A DNA stretch of 64,000 nt from Lewinellaceae bacterium SD302 (GCA_002591745.1 PDLQ01000012.1:62001-126000); one strand, 5' to 3'; shown: positions 34,408 to 43,921, numbered from the stretch's first letter. The notes: generated from the letters alone by a model not told the origin. Translations and numbers: made by a program.

Positions 34408-35790
34408 TTACTCCGGTAACAACTGCGTCAATCCCTGCACGTCCAAATCTAAACGGCCGGTCAGTTTTACCACTACTTCGATCCCCTCGCGGGTAAGGTA
34501 AGTTCGGGAAAGGCCCAGCTGGTCCAGTTCGCCACTTAAAGTAATGCCCTGAGCCAGTTCCTGCTGCTTCAATTCTTTTTCCAGTTGTTTACGCAGGTCG
34601 TCCAGGTTGTCGTCCAGCATTTCGTTCATATTATCTTGTAGCTGGCGCTTGAGTTTGCCCTTCAGTAGCCAGGCGGCCGACTTGGTGAGGAAGCTCTTGG
34701 TGGAAAGGGTAAAATCCAGATCATCGATGCTGAGGCGGTCGCGACCGGTATCGTACTCGGGCAAGCCGCTGAGGTAGATAGAACCGTTGTATGATCCACT
34801 GGTGGTAAGATCGACGATAAGTTTACCGTCTCTGCCAAACAGATTTAATTTATCTACGGTCACGCTGCGGTTTCCGCTGGTGAATGTTTCGTTCAGCACA
34901 GATTCTCCGGCCAGTCGTTCGGCTTCAGCGTAGGTGATACTGGTACCGAGGTTGAGGTTGAAATTTTCGTCACGCTCTCCAGAAGTTGCGTAAGCAAAGG
35001 CAGGGAAAGGGCGGGGCAATTCACTCGGAGCTTCTGGCCCGAAAGTAAGTCGTGGAACGGCTTCCAGAACGATGTCGGCGCTAATGCGCTCCTCATTAGC
35101 GCTGAGAGGTGTCATCTTAAGTGCAATTGGCCGGATGCTGAGCCAAGCCTGGTTTTCCGGAGAAACCATGATGGGTTTTTGCAGTTGGTTCCAGGCGTCG
35201 GTCACGTAAGTTTGAAGTGCGATCTGCTGATCTACGGCCAGGTCAATCGCCCTTTCCACACTGCCCTCGGCCCGGCGGATAGCGTAGTTGGCTACCGAGG
35301 TGATGGGTAGGGAAATGCCGGCAACGTTGATCTTTGGCTCGTCGATCCATTCGTGACTGATCAATTTGGTCTGGGTAGCTAGTCGCCAGCTTGAGTCGAT
35401 CTTAAACTCAGAGCGGAAGTCAAGTGCCAGGATGCCTTCGGCCTTTGGCTTGGCGATCCCCAGGTCGTAGGCGATGTCCAGTTTCAGCGGCACACGGTAG
35501 CGGATCTGCTCGTTGAAAACTTCGATTTTGATGGGCTCGTCGGCTTTGCTGACTTTCAAATCCAATTTACGGTCCTCACCGGCGGCTTCGCCCAGATCAA
35601 GATCAGCGGTCTGCTGTTCGATCAGTTCTTCCAGTTCTTTAATTTCGATGCGCAGGGGAATGGCCACGATGGATGGCTCCGGGTCCTCTACAGTCTGGTA
35701 CAGAGCCTCTTCCCGATCCGGGCGGTTGGCACCGGATTTGCAGTTAAAGAAGAGAAGAGGCAAGAGAAAAAGGAAAGCGATTTGCCGCAT
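34408..35790 (-). CDS. DUF4403 family lipoprotein
   Basis: A 460 aa protein. The start at 35790 gives a lipobox signal (MRQIAFLFLLPLLFFNC); an upstream in-frame ATG at 35838 adds no sensible signal. The body is long and beta-rich, with features of DUF4403 such as IRYRVPLKLDIAYDLG, IKIEVFNEQ and a C-terminal part with repeated Lys/Gln helices (LLKGKLKRQLQDNMNEMLDD). DUF4403 proteins belong to the BPI/SMP-like lipid-binding group in some classifications, so a role in outer-membrane lipid handling is a guess. Confidence 0.75.
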   Translation of the reverse strand: MRQIAFLFLLPLLFFNCKSGANRPDREEALYQTVEDPEPSIVAIPLRIEIKELEELIEQQTADLDLGEAAGEDRKLDLKVSKADEPIKIEVFNEQIRYRVPLKLDIAYDLGIAKPKAEGILALDFRSEFKIDSSWRLATQTKLISHEWIDEPKINVAGISLPITSVANYAIRRAEGSVERAIDLAVDQQIALQTYVTDAWNQLQKPIMVSPENQAWLSIRPIALKMTPLSANEERISADIVLEAVPRLTFGPEAPSELPRPFPAFAYATSGERDENFNLNLGTSITYAEAERLAGESVLNETFTSGNRSVTVDKLNLFGRDGKLIVDLTTSGSYNGSIYLSGLPEYDTGRDRLSIDDLDFTLSTKSFLTKSAAWLLKGKLKRQLQDNMNEMLDDNLDDLRKQLEKELKQQELAQGITLSGELDQLGLSRTYLTREGIEVVVKLTGRLDLDVQGLTQLLPE

Positions 35791-35878
35791 AACGTATTGA
35801 CTTTGGGCGAAAGCTAGACAATTTCCGAAAACAATCAATCATACCAACCGTTCCTGCTACTTTCAACTTCAATTTAAC

Positions 35879-36547
35879 ATGCCCCAATACCGCGCCTTTA
35901 TCTCCGACCTCGACGGAACCCTCGTAGATTCAGAACCCCAACACGCCGAAGCCTGGCTCGCTGTTCTGGCCGGTTACGGCCTCGATTACGACCACCACTG
36001 GTTCGATCAGTACGTAGGTACCAGTGACAGTTTCCTGGCTAATGATGTGATCCGCGATCATCAGTTGGGCAAAACCGTTCGGGAATTGCAAATTGAAAAG
36101 CAGGATCGTTACCATGACACAATGCGGCAAACCGGACAACTCTTTACCGGGGTCATTGAAAAGCTGACTCAGATCCAGGCAAAATTTCCGCTGGCCATCG
36201 GGACAAACAGCGGTCGCAAGGATGCCGAAGTTGTCTTCGATGCCACCGGACTACGCCCCTACGCTTCGGTATTCGTTACGGCTGATGACGTTGAAAATCT
36301 AAAACCGGCTCCGGATATTTTCTTGCGCGCTGCTACTTTGCTAGGCATACCCCCCTCCGAATGTATTGTGTGTGAAGACAGTCCCGCGGGAGTAAAAGCA
36401 GCTAAAGCGGCCGGGTGTTACGTTATTGGCATTACCAGTAGCCAGCCGGCAGAAAAGCTGAGTCTGGCCAATGAGATTTTCGAAGATAATGCGGAAGCTT
36501 TGGAACGGGTGTTTGAGATTTTGAACGAAAGTCACCAACAGGGTTAG
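35879..36547 (+). CDS. HAD family hydrolase, beta-phosphoglucomutase-like
   Basis: A 222 aa subfamily IA HAD protein with the nucleophile motif FISDLDGTLVDSEPQHAEAW, a helical cap, motif II IGTNSGRKD, motif III Lys in NLKPAPDIFLRAA and the acidic motif IV CIVCEDSPAGVKAAKAAG. It is a probable sugar-phosphate phosphatase or phosphomutase. Substrate is not predictable from sequence alone. A GCTACTTTG copy (36332-36340) encodes part of RAATLLGIP. Confidence 0.88.
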   Translation: MPQYRAFISDLDGTLVDSEPQHAEAWLAVLAGYGLDYDHHWFDQYVGTSDSFLANDVIRDHQLGKTVRELQIEKQDRYHDTMRQTGQLFTGVIEKLTQIQAKFPLAIGTNSGRKDAEVVFDATGLRPYASVFVTADDVENLKPAPDIFLRAATLLGIPPSECIVCEDSPAGVKAAKAAGCYVIGITSSQPAEKLSLANEIFEDNAEALERVFEILNESHQQG

Positions 36548-36619
36548 AGACTTAATCAGCTGCAAGAAATTTGACTTGTGTTCCTTCCTGCTCCTTAGAG
36601 TACTCGTGGTTAATTACCT

Positions 36620-37636
36620 TTGTCGAAAATCAACCCCTTCTCTTTGAAAGCCACCATTGAATCACTCTACCGCCGTGAAGCCCTGAGCCGTGAAGACGCT
36701 CGCCAGACCTTGCTCAGGATCGGCCGGGGCGAGATCAACCCCGCCCAGATCGCTGCCTTCATTTCCATTTTCAATATGCGCCCCATAACCATGGATGAAC
36801 TCCAGGGTTTTCGTGATGCCATGCTGGAACTGGCCGTTCCCCTGGACCTGGAAGGAAGGGAAACCATCGACGTGGTCGGTACTGGTGGTGATGGAAAGAA
36901 TACTTTCAACATCAGTACGTTGAGTTGCGTCGTGATCGCCGGTGCCGGCTATCAGGTGAGCAAGCACGGCAGCTACGGTGTCAGCAGTGCGGTAGGCAGC
37001 AGCGATGTATTGATCGCCCTGGGCTACGAGTTCACCAACGACGGTGATAAGCTCCGACGCCAGTTGGATGAAGCAGGCATCTGTTTCCTCCACGCGCCGC
37101 TTTTCCATCCGGCCATGAAAGAAGTAGTGCCCATTCGCAGGGAATTGAAAATGAAAACATTTTTCAACTGGCTCGGTCCATTGCTCAACCCGGCGAAGCC
37201 TAAATTCTCCGTCATGGGTACTTACGGATCGGAGATCAGTCGGCTCTACGATTACGTGATGCAGGAAGAAACGGGACGCGAATACGCTATCGTACATAGC
37301 CGAGATGGCTACGATGAGGTCAGTCTTACCGGTGGCGGTACTCAGGTGCGTAGCCGCGAAGGCCAGCAACTTCTCTATCCCCAGCACTTCGGCCTTCCTC
37401 AACTGATGCCCGCCGGTCTGCACGGCGGCGAGACCAAAGATGAGGGCGCGAAAATTTTCCTCGACATCCTCGACAACAACTGCTCAGTGGCCCAAAAGGC
37501 CGTCGTTTGCGCCAATTCCGCCCTGGCCATCCGACTGATGGGCCCCGACAAGAGCCTGGAAGAGTGTGCCGCCGAAGCACGGGAGAGTATTGAAAGCAGT
37601 AAGGCGCGGGAGGTACTAAATAAATTGCTGAGGTAA
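36620..37636 (+). CDS. trpD: Anthranilate phosphoribosyltransferase
   Basis: Transfers phosphoribose from PRPP to anthranilate in tryptophan synthesis. Visible motifs are the PRPP-binding DVVGTGGDGKNTFNISTLSC, KHGSYGVSSAVGSSDVL, and NPAKPKFSVMGTYGS. The frame starts at TTG 36620 (MSKINPFSLKATIESLY); another TTG at 36644 would also fit, and no ATG lies near. TACCTTTG at 36615-36622 matches the -7 consensus, which would argue for the later start. No other trp genes are nearby. ribF follows 37 bases downstream. Confidence 0.94.
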   Translation: MSKINPFSLKATIESLYRREALSREDARQTLLRIGRGEINPAQIAAFISIFNMRPITMDELQGFRDAMLELAVPLDLEGRETIDVVGTGGDGKNTFNISTLSCVVIAGAGYQVSKHGSYGVSSAVGSSDVLIALGYEFTNDGDKLRRQLDEAGICFLHAPLFHPAMKEVVPIRRELKMKTFFNWLGPLLNPAKPKFSVMGTYGSEISRLYDYVMQEETGREYAIVHSRDGYDEVSLTGGGTQVRSREGQQLLYPQHFGLPQLMPAGLHGGETKDEGAKIFLDILDNNCSVAQKAVVCANSALAIRLMGPDKSLEECAAEARESIESSKAREVLNKLLR

Positions 37637-37673
37637 TTATCAATGCCTTTCCTAATCTATCTTCGCCCCTGTA

Positions 37674-39734
37674 ATGAAAGTTCACCATCACCTCGACCAA
37701 CTCCCCCTTTTCCGGCGGGCAGTACTGACCATCGGCAGTTTCGACGGCCTCCATCTGGGGCACCAGTCGTTGCTCCGGCGGGTGCGTGAACTGGCGGAAG
37801 AGGAAGGCGGTGAAAGCGTTGTAGTTACCTTCGATCCTCACCCGCGTAAAGTGCTGAGGCCTGAATTGCCGCCCCCCGTTCTGCTTACCAGCCCACGGGA
37901 AAAGATCGACCTGATCCGGGAAGCGGGTGTCGATCATCTTGTCTTTGTTCCCTTTACCAAAGAATTTTCCAGCCTCAGCGCCGGAGCCTACGTCGAAGAA
38001 TTTCTCGTCCGTCGTTTTCAGCCGTCACGTATTGTCATCGGTTACGATCATAAATTCGGAGCGGGCCGTCAGGGAGATTTGCAATTGTTGCGTTCCTTCG
38101 GCGAAAAGCACGACTTCAGGGTGGAAGAGATCGGCGCAAGGGAGATCGAGGAAATGGCCGTCAGTAGTACCAGAATACGCAAGGCGATCAGTGGCGGTGA
38201 GATCAAGGAAGCGAACGAGCTGCTCGGTTATAATTACCGGCTCAGTGGCACCGTAATCACCGGACGCCAGATCGGACGTTCCATCGGTTATCCTACCGCC
38301 AACGTACAGCCGGACCATCCGGATAAGCTCATTCCCGCCGAAGGTATTTACGCCGCCGAGGCCGAGTTGTCCAGCACTTCGAAAAGACTGCGGGGCATGC
38401 TCTACATCGGTCAGCGACCCAGCCTCAACGACGGCCGCGACCTGACCATCGAACTCAATATCTTCGATTTTGACCGCGACATCTATGGTCAGGACATCAG
38501 TATTCGCATCACCGACTTTATTCGCCACGACCGTGAGCTGGATGGTCTGGAAGCATTAAAGGCGCAGCTTATGGCTGACAAAGTAGCCGTGTTGAAAACC
38601 TTCGAAGAAAAAATTCCGCTATCGGGCGAGCAGTCGACCGTGACCGACTCCGCCCCGATCGATCTGGATACCGCCATCGTCATCCTTAACTACAACGGCC
38701 GTCAATATCTGGAGTTATTTCTGCCCCCCCTGATCGACAGCCTCATTGAGGGTTCCCGGATCATTGTGGCCGATAACCTGAGTACCGACGACTCCGTGGC
38801 CTGGATGAAAGCCAACCACCCGAACATCGAGTTGATTGAAATGCCCGAAAACTTCGGTTTTGCGGGTGGCTACAACCATGCGCTGGAGCAGGTGGAAGCC
38901 GATATTTTTGTCCTCTTGAACAGCGATGTGGAAGTGACCAGAAACTGGTTGACGCCCTGTCTCCGGATGTTTCAGGACGACGAGATGGTGGGAGCTTGCC
39001 AACCTAAAATTCTGGCCCAGCACGATAAGAGCCGCTTCGAGTACGCCGGAGCCGCCGGAGGGTGGATAGATTCCCTGGGCTATCCTTTTTGCCGGGGCCG
39101 CATCTTTACCCATACCGAGGTTGATGATGGTCAGTACGATACCCCGCAGGAGATTTTCTGGGCAACCGGTGCTGCCTTGTTCATCCGTTCCAAGCTTTTT
39201 AAAGATTTAGGTGGCTTCGAAGCCGAGTACTTCGCCCACGCCGAGGAGATCGATCTTTGCTGGCGCCTCAAGCGATCCGGTTACAAAGTGATGGCTCAAC
39301 CGGCTGCTACGGTTTATCACGTCGGCGGCGGCACCCTGGCCTACAAGACCCCCCGTAAGACCTACCTCAACTTTCGCAATACGCTTACCACCAGCTTCAA
39401 AAATGAGCCAGGCATCAAGCTATTCTGGTGGCTTCCACTTCGCCTACTGCTTGATGGAATGGCCGGCATGCTGTTTTTGGTACAGGGGGACTGGGCACAC
39501 ATTAGCGCCATTCTCCGCGCCCACTGGCACGTTTACCCCCGATTGCGTTTTTGGTACCGTCGTCGCCAACTGCGCAAACAGCAGATCGAAGCCGTACGGA
39601 TCGGACCCGACCGCTCGGACGTAGGCACTTTACACGACAGCGTGGTATTGCACTACTACTTCCTGAGGAATAAGCGTTTCGATCAAATCGTACATAAGCA
39701 ATTTGATCTGGTTCATCCCGATAATCAACAGTAG
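37674..39734 (+). CDS. ribF: Fusion: RibF (riboflavin kinase / FAD synthetase) with C-terminal family 2 glycosyltransferase
   Basis: One uninterrupted 686 aa frame with two complete enzymes. Residues 1-310 are RibF: the adenylyltransferase motif IGSFDGLHLGHQSLL, VIGYDHKFGAGRQGD, and the kinase motif GRQIGRSIGYPTANVQ. After a linker (about 312-324) comes a GT2 of the rhamnosyltransferase type: TAIVILNYNGRQYLELFLP, ENFGFAGGYNHAL, the DxD-like LLNSDVEV, ATGAALFIRSKLFKDLGGF and AHAEEIDLCWRLKRSGYKVM. The dispersed word (38579-38587) lies in the last RibF helix, close to the junction. RibF makes FMN and FAD in the cytoplasm; the GT acceptor is unknown. No functional link is known to me, so the fusion may reflect loss of a stop codon in an operon. 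Confidence 0.93.
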   Translation: MKVHHHLDQLPLFRRAVLTIGSFDGLHLGHQSLLRRVRELAEEEGGESVVVTFDPHPRKVLRPELPPPVLLTSPREKIDLIREAGVDHLVFVPFTKEFSSLSAGAYVEEFLVRRFQPSRIVIGYDHKFGAGRQGDLQLLRSFGEKHDFRVEEIGAREIEEMAVSSTRIRKAISGGEIKEANELLGYNYRLSGTVITGRQIGRSIGYPTANVQPDHPDKLIPAEGIYAAEAELSSTSKRLRGMLYIGQRPSLNDGRDLTIELNIFDFDRDIYGQDISIRITDFIRHDRELDGLEALKAQLMADKVAVLKTFEEKIPLSGEQSTVTDSAPIDLDTAIVILNYNGRQYLELFLPPLIDSLIEGSRIIVADNLSTDDSVAWMKANHPNIELIEMPENFGFAGGYNHALEQVEADIFVLLNSDVEVTRNWLTPCLRMFQDDEMVGACQPKILAQHDKSRFEYAGAAGGWIDSLGYPFCRGRIFTHTEVDDGQYDTPQEIFWATGAALFIRSKLFKDLGGFEAEYFAHAEEIDLCWRLKRSGYKVMAQPAATVYHVGGGTLAYKTPRKTYLNFRNTLTTSFKNEPGIKLFWWLPLRLLLDGMAGMLFLVQGDWAHISAILRAHWHVYPRLRFWYRRRQLRKQQIEAVRIGPDRSDVGTLHDSVVLHYYFLRNKRFDQIVHKQFDLVHPDNQQ

Positions 39735-39749
39735 TTAAAAGTAGTGCTC

Positions 39750-39781
39750 TTCGTCTTATCAAGATCAGCACCGTACTTTTG
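39750..39781 (+). promoter_or_regulatory. Candidate promoter of the FG-GAP gene
   Basis: TTCG (39750-39753), a 20-base spacer and TACTTTTG (39774-39781), an exact TAnnTTTG box. The predicted leader of about 65 bases would contain the hairpin at 39804-39840. Confidence 0.45.
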
Positions 39782-39803
39782 GTAAAATTATCCAATTGAT
39801 ATT

Positions 39804-39840
39804 CTCCTCTGATCAAATGCGATCAGAAAGGAGCATTTTT
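39804..39840 (+). terminator. Hairpin with T run after ribF-GT2 / in the FG-GAP leader
   Basis: CTCCT and CTGATC pair with GATCAG and AGGAG across a 2-base bulge and a 6-base loop, followed by TTTTT (39836-39840). It probably ends the ribF-GT2 transcript, but it also lies downstream of a candidate promoter, so attenuation of the next gene is possible. Confidence 0.55.
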
Positions 39841-39853
39841 ACTAAAGCGCTCT

Positions 39854-41221
39854 ATGAAATACTCTTTACTCTTCTGCGGCTGTCTGGCCGCCAGCTCCCT
39901 ATTTAGTCAAGGTTTCAACCAAATTTCCACCAACCAATCCACCTTGAGCCAATTTGCCGTCGGTGATTACAACGGCGATGGACGCGAAGATGTCCTGGGC
40001 TACCAGATATTCTTTTCTGGAAGTTCCAACGTCAAGCTCTGGCTAAATGACGGAAATACTCCGGCAACCCTTGTAGAAACTCCACTGGGTTTTGACGTGG
40101 CCGTACAGGGCCGCCCCGTAGCTGCCGACTTCGACGGTGACGATGACCTCGACCTGGCTATTACCCTTGACACAGAAGACGCCCAAGTGGCTTTCCTGAT
40201 CAATAACGGTAACGCCGAATTCACTTTGGATGACAGCCGTAACCTACCCGGCGGAGGCTTACTGGAATCAGCTGACTTCGACGACGACGGGAATCCTGAT
40301 CTGGCCGCATTCAATGACGAGTTGAACACCCTCACTCACTTTGAAAACAATGGTGCCGACTGGGAAGCTGACGTCCTCATTAGCGGAGACTTCAATCTAA
40401 AATTTCTCCAACTGGCCGACATTGACAACGACGGTGACGTAGACATACTACCTGGCTACACCAGTGGGCAAAATCGCGTCAGTATCTTGCAAAATAGTGG
40501 TTTCGGCACCTTCAATTTTGAAAACCTGATTACTGAAGGTTCCTTCATCAAAAATATGGTGGTAGGTGATTTCAATGGTGACGGCTTACCGGACATTTAT
40601 ACTGCTTATCCTTTTGCCAGTGATGTCAGGGTCTATTTGAATCAGGGCAATCTGCAATTCGCGCTAGAATCTTTGGGTGTCCCTCCCGCTTCGGTCAGTT
40701 CCATCCTGCCCGCCGATTATGATGGCGACGGACTGGAAGATATTTCGGTCGGCACGGGCAACGCGCCCATAGTTTGGTTCAAAAATCTGGGTACCGACCC
40801 TGCCAGCACCGAACGTTTTGACGTAGGTGAAGTTACCTCGGCTTTTTCACAAGCTACGATCGATCTGGAAAATGACGGCGATCTGGATATTCTGGTTGGC
40901 AACGGTGATTTTTGGATCTACGAAAATACCCTGGAGCAAGACCCGAGCTCAACGATTGAATTCGGCCTTCCCGGACCGAAGATTTATCCGAATCCGGCTC
41001 ACGACCAATTAACGGTTCATTACTCATTACCTTACGCTGATAATCGGGTAACGATCACCGTTTACGATGCCCTGGGTCGGATAATGACGCAGCAAACCGA
41101 TCAATCCGGTGGTAAGGATCGTCAGTTCACGCTCTCCGTAGATCACCTGACCGCCGGCAACTATCATTTGTTCATCAATAGTGGTAGTGACTTTTCAACT
41201 GCCAGATTTAGCAAGCGATAG
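39854..41221 (+). CDS. Secreted FG-GAP/VCBS repeat protein with T9SS type A sorting domain
   Basis: A 455 aa protein with a signal peptide (MKYSLLFCGCLAASSLFSQ). It has seven FG-GAP/VCBS repeats, each with a calcium-binding DxDxDG-like loop (GDYNGDGREDVLG, ADFDGDDDLDLAI, ADFDDDGNPDLAAF, ADIDNDGDVDILPG, GDFNGDGLPDIYT, ADYDGDGLEDISVG, DLENDGDLDILVG), which should form a beta propeller. A T9SS type A sorting domain follows (GPKIYPNPAHDQLTVHYSLP ... LTAGNYHLFINSG). It is probably attached at the surface or released; ligand unknown. A terminator follows. Confidence 0.88.
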   Translation: MKYSLLFCGCLAASSLFSQGFNQISTNQSTLSQFAVGDYNGDGREDVLGYQIFFSGSSNVKLWLNDGNTPATLVETPLGFDVAVQGRPVAADFDGDDDLDLAITLDTEDAQVAFLINNGNAEFTLDDSRNLPGGGLLESADFDDDGNPDLAAFNDELNTLTHFENNGADWEADVLISGDFNLKFLQLADIDNDGDVDILPGYTSGQNRVSILQNSGFGTFNFENLITEGSFIKNMVVGDFNGDGLPDIYTAYPFASDVRVYLNQGNLQFALESLGVPPASVSSILPADYDGDGLEDISVGTGNAPIVWFKNLGTDPASTERFDVGEVTSAFSQATIDLENDGDLDILVGNGDFWIYENTLEQDPSSTIEFGLPGPKIYPNPAHDQLTVHYSLPYADNRVTITVYDALGRIMTQQTDQSGGKDRQFTLSVDHLTAGNYHLFINSGSDFSTARFSKR

Positions 41222-41249
41222 GCAATTGCAGCCATTGCAAAACCAAAAC

Positions 41250-41283
41250 CGCCCACCCTCCAAAAGGAGAGCGGGCGATTTTT
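41250..41283. terminator. Terminator between the convergent FG-GAP and sucC genes
   Basis: A 12-position stem with two mismatches (41250-41261 with 41266-41277), an AAAA loop and TTTTT at 41279-41283. A-rich sequence on the left side makes it usable in both directions. Confidence 0.7.
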
Positions 41284-41307
41284 CAATTTGAAACGGGGTG
41301 CCTGATA

Positions 41308-42516
41308 CTAAGCCAGCACCTCTTTCACCCGGTCCGCAGCGTCTTGCAGCAGTACGGCGGATTTTACGTTCAGGCCAGATTCATCGATCATCTTTTTCGC
41401 GATGTCAGCATTGGTACCTTGAAGTCTAACGATAATCGGCACTTTGATGTCACCAATGTTCTTGTAGGCGTCGATCACACCTTGAGCTACGCGATCACAA
41501 CGAACGATCCCGCCGAAGATGTTGATCAGGATGGCTTCTACTTTGTCGTCGCTCAGGATCATGCGGAAAGCCTTTTCCACCCGGGCGGCGTCGGCCGTAC
41601 CACCTACGTCGAGGAAGTTGGCGGGCTCTCCACCGCTGAGCTTGATGATGTCCATCGTGGCCATGGCCAGTCCGGCCCCGTTGACCATACAGCCTACGTT
41701 GCCGTCCAGGTTAACGTAATTGAGGCCGTACTCGCCGGCTTCAACTTCTACGGGATCTTCCTCGGTAACGTCGCGCATCGCTGCCAGGTCTTTGTGGCGG
41801 TAGAGGGCGTTGGCATCCAGGCTAAACTTACAGTCAACGGCAATGATCTCATCGTCCTTCGCCGTATTGTGCATACAGGGATTGATCTCGATCATGCTGG
41901 AATCAGATCCCAGATAAGCCTGGTAAAGCTTGCTGATGAATTTGACCATATTTTTGAACGCCTGACCGGACAGGCCCAGGTTGAAAGCAACCTCGCGGGC
42001 GTGGAAGCCCTGCATGCCCTGTTCGGGGTCCAGATAAGTGGTGTGTACCAGGTGAGGGGTCTTTTCAGCCACCTCCTCAATATCCATACCACCTTCAGTA
42101 GAGTGAATGATGACATTGGTTTTAGCCGCGCGATCCATCAGGATAGAAACGTAGTACTCCTTACAGGCATCGAAGTCGGGCGCGTAGGCGTCTTCGGCAA
42201 TCAGGATCTTATTGACCTTTTTACCGGCACCGTCCATACCACCGGGGGTCTGGGGTGTTTTGAGCATCATGCCCAGGATAGCTTCGGAATTTTCCTTAAC
42301 GGCCTCACGGTCCTTGCTGAATTTAACCCCGCCGCCTTTGCCACGGCCACCGGCGTGAATCTGCGCTTTCACAATAGCGGCGTCTCCACCGGTTTCTTCT
42401 TTCAACTTGTCGTAGGCAGCCAGAGCTTCCTCAACAGTGTCGGCTACGTAGCCGCGCTGGATCGGCACACCATATTTGGCGAGAATAGATTTTCCTTGGT
42501 ATTCGTGGAGATTCAT
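41308..42516 (-). CDS. sucC: Succinate--CoA ligase (ADP-forming) subunit beta
   Basis: The beta subunit of succinyl-CoA synthetase of the TCA cycle, which makes succinate and ATP from succinyl-CoA. The N-terminal ATP-grasp domain has [37 protein letters not shown] and [11 protein letters not shown]. The C-terminal ligase domain has [33 protein letters not shown] and [17 protein letters not shown]. The length of 402 aa is typical. sucD is not adjacent, as often in Bacteroidota. Confidence 0.97.
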   Translation of the reverse strand: MNLHEYQGKSILAKYGVPIQRGYVADTVEEALAAYDKLKEETGGDAAIVKAQIHAGGRGKGGGVKFSKDREAVKENSEAILGMMLKTPQTPGGMDGAGKKVNKILIAEDAYAPDFDACKEYYVSILMDRAAKTNVIIHSTEGGMDIEEVAEKTPHLVHTTYLDPEQGMQGFHAREVAFNLGLSGQAFKNMVKFISKLYQAYLGSDSSMIEINPCMHNTAKDDEIIAVDCKFSLDANALYRHKDLAAMRDVTEEDPVEVEAGEYGLNYVNLDGNVGCMVNGAGLAMATMDIIKLSGGEPANFLDVGGTADAARVEKAFRMILSDDKVEAILINIFGGIVRCDRVAQGVIDAYKNIGDIKVPIIVRLQGTNADIAKKMIDESGLNVKSAVLLQDAADRVKEVLA

Positions 42517-42544
42517 ACGGGGTTGTAATGGTTTTATTCGAAGG

Positions 42545-42576
42545 CGAAGGTATCAAATATTGATCTAATGATTAAA
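42545..42576 (-). promoter_or_regulatory. Candidate sucC promoter
   Basis: On the minus strand, TTTA (42573-42576), a 20-base spacer and TACCTTCG (42545-42552), each one mismatch from the Bacteroidota consensus. It predicts a leader of roughly 20 bases. Confidence 0.45.
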
Positions 42577-42621
42577 TGAGTTCATGATTCAATCACCAGA
42601 TTATCCAATCATTTTATCATT
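42567..42621. repeat. Inverted pair of the AATGATWWAATG word
   Basis: AATGATTAAATG at 42567-42578 and the reverse complement of AATGATAAAATG at 42610-42621. The right copy overlaps the stop codon of the downstream-ending EEP gene (ATG ATA AAA TGA in frame). Confidence 0.6.
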
Positions 42622-43697
42622 ACCTCCAAATACACCGGCTGATGATCCGAAAAGGCAAACTCCTGGTTGATCGTTTTCACCTTCCTTAACTGTAAGTTGG
42701 GGCTGACCAGATAGTAATCAATCAGGGATTTCAGAGAATTTTCGCTGTCGTACACTTCGTTGGTCTTTCGGTTGGTGGGTAAGGTCGGGTCATAGGCCCA
42801 TAGCCAGCCCTCGGGAGCATAATCGAAGTCAATAGCGATCTGCTCGAATTCAGCGCGGCGCTCCGGACTGAATTTAGCGTAATCGAAGCCCGGCGGCACC
42901 TGGTTCCAGTCACCTCCTACAATCACGTGGTTTCCCGCCGCGTAATCCGCTGTAAAGTGCTCCTTCAGCCAGGCCATTTGTTGTCGCTTCACGACCCCAC
43001 CCTTGTCATAGGCCGCCAGGTGAATATTGTACACGACCAATTTCTGGTCGCCTTTAACGGAAAATTCCTGCCGCAGCACACAGCGGTCCAGTTCGAAAAG
43101 ATTGGTCGGCCATTCCAGCTCCCCCGGCAAGCTTTCCCGGGTTGAGATCAACGGTGCATACCCATTCATACTCACCAGTCCTCCCCTGACGTAACCGTAA
43201 TGATCCCAGGGCTGAAAAACGGGTATCGGGACTCGCTCGTTGCGATAATTCATAGCAAAGAAAACGGCGTGATTGGCCTGCTTTAACGCCATACTATCCA
43301 GCTGATTGGTATAATGCGATCTGCGACTTGACGTATCTACTTCCTGCAATAGATAGAAATCGGCCTGTACCGCACCAATCGTTGTTTCCTGGCCATTCAC
43401 GGCCTTATCCACCGTAGCCGATTCCTGCCTGGCGTGACCGGGTGTAGTCCAGAAAAAGTCGCCCTCGTCGTAGAAAAAAGCGACCTCCTCCCCTAGTCCA
43501 CCGTAACCGACGTTCCAGGTCAATAAGCTGATCACCGAATCCTGAATCACGGCTTTCGGATTGCCCGGGTGTATAACGGTGAGGACTTCCTGTTCCTCGG
43601 GTTCCCAGTCGGTCATGGTGCCGTAGCCGAGGAAAAGAACGAAATAGAGGATTAGGGAAATCGCGATATAACTAAAAATACGAATGATCTTCTTCAA
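42609..43697 (-). CDS. Endonuclease/exonuclease/phosphatase family protein, membrane anchored
   Basis: A 362 aa protein with an N-terminal transmembrane helix (about 8-28, FSYIAISLILYFVLFLGYG) and an EEP domain. Catalytic motifs are SLLTWNVGYGGLGEE, YLLQEVDTSSRRSHY, VIVGGDWNQVPPGFD and FAFSDHQPVYLEV. The family includes DNA/RNA nucleases and lipid phosphodiesterases; an anchored version facing the periplasm might act on lipids or nucleotides. Substrate is unknown. It precedes sucC on the same strand with 92 bases between. Confidence 0.85.
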   Translation of the reverse strand: MKKIIRIFSYIAISLILYFVLFLGYGTMTDWEPEEQEVLTVIHPGNPKAVIQDSVISLLTWNVGYGGLGEEVAFFYDEGDFFWTTPGHARQESATVDKAVNGQETTIGAVQADFYLLQEVDTSSRRSHYTNQLDSMALKQANHAVFFAMNYRNERVPIPVFQPWDHYGYVRGGLVSMNGYAPLISTRESLPGELEWPTNLFELDRCVLRQEFSVKGDQKLVVYNIHLAAYDKGGVVKRQQMAWLKEHFTADYAAGNHVIVGGDWNQVPPGFDYAKFSPERRAEFEQIAIDFDYAPEGWLWAYDPTLPTNRKTNEVYDSENSLKSLIDYYLVSPNLQLRKVKTINQEFAFSDHQPVYLEVMIK

Positions 43698-43764
43698 AAT
43701 AGTGGTGGATTATTATGGCTTCAACTCCGAGGAGTTACTTTAAATTTAGTCGTTATTTGACTAG

Positions 43765-43831
43765 CAAAGTAGCAGTGGTTAGTTAATGCAGAAATTAGTT
43801 TTTTTGCGACGATCACCGAAGGTAAAGTAGC
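43765..43831. repeat. Two copies of the dispersed word in direct orientation
   Basis: CAAAGTAGC at 43765-43773 (exact) and TAAAGTAGC at 43823-43831 (one mismatch), 58 bases apart, in the 224-base gap between the EEP and sulfotransferase genes. No gene is visible in that gap. Confidence 0.7.
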
Positions 43832-43921
43832 AATGTTTTATGAAAATCCTCGTCTGCACCGTCGATGAAAGAGCGGGACTGTAGGCTATCGAATCTTAAA
43901 CAAGTCTTCAGCCCGCCCACG

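Noticed and set aside
41344-42528. Long open frame (394 codons) on the plus strand
   Set aside because: It is the antisense of sucC, whose protein matches the family along its full length; the antisense protein has no recognisable motif and arises from codon bias.
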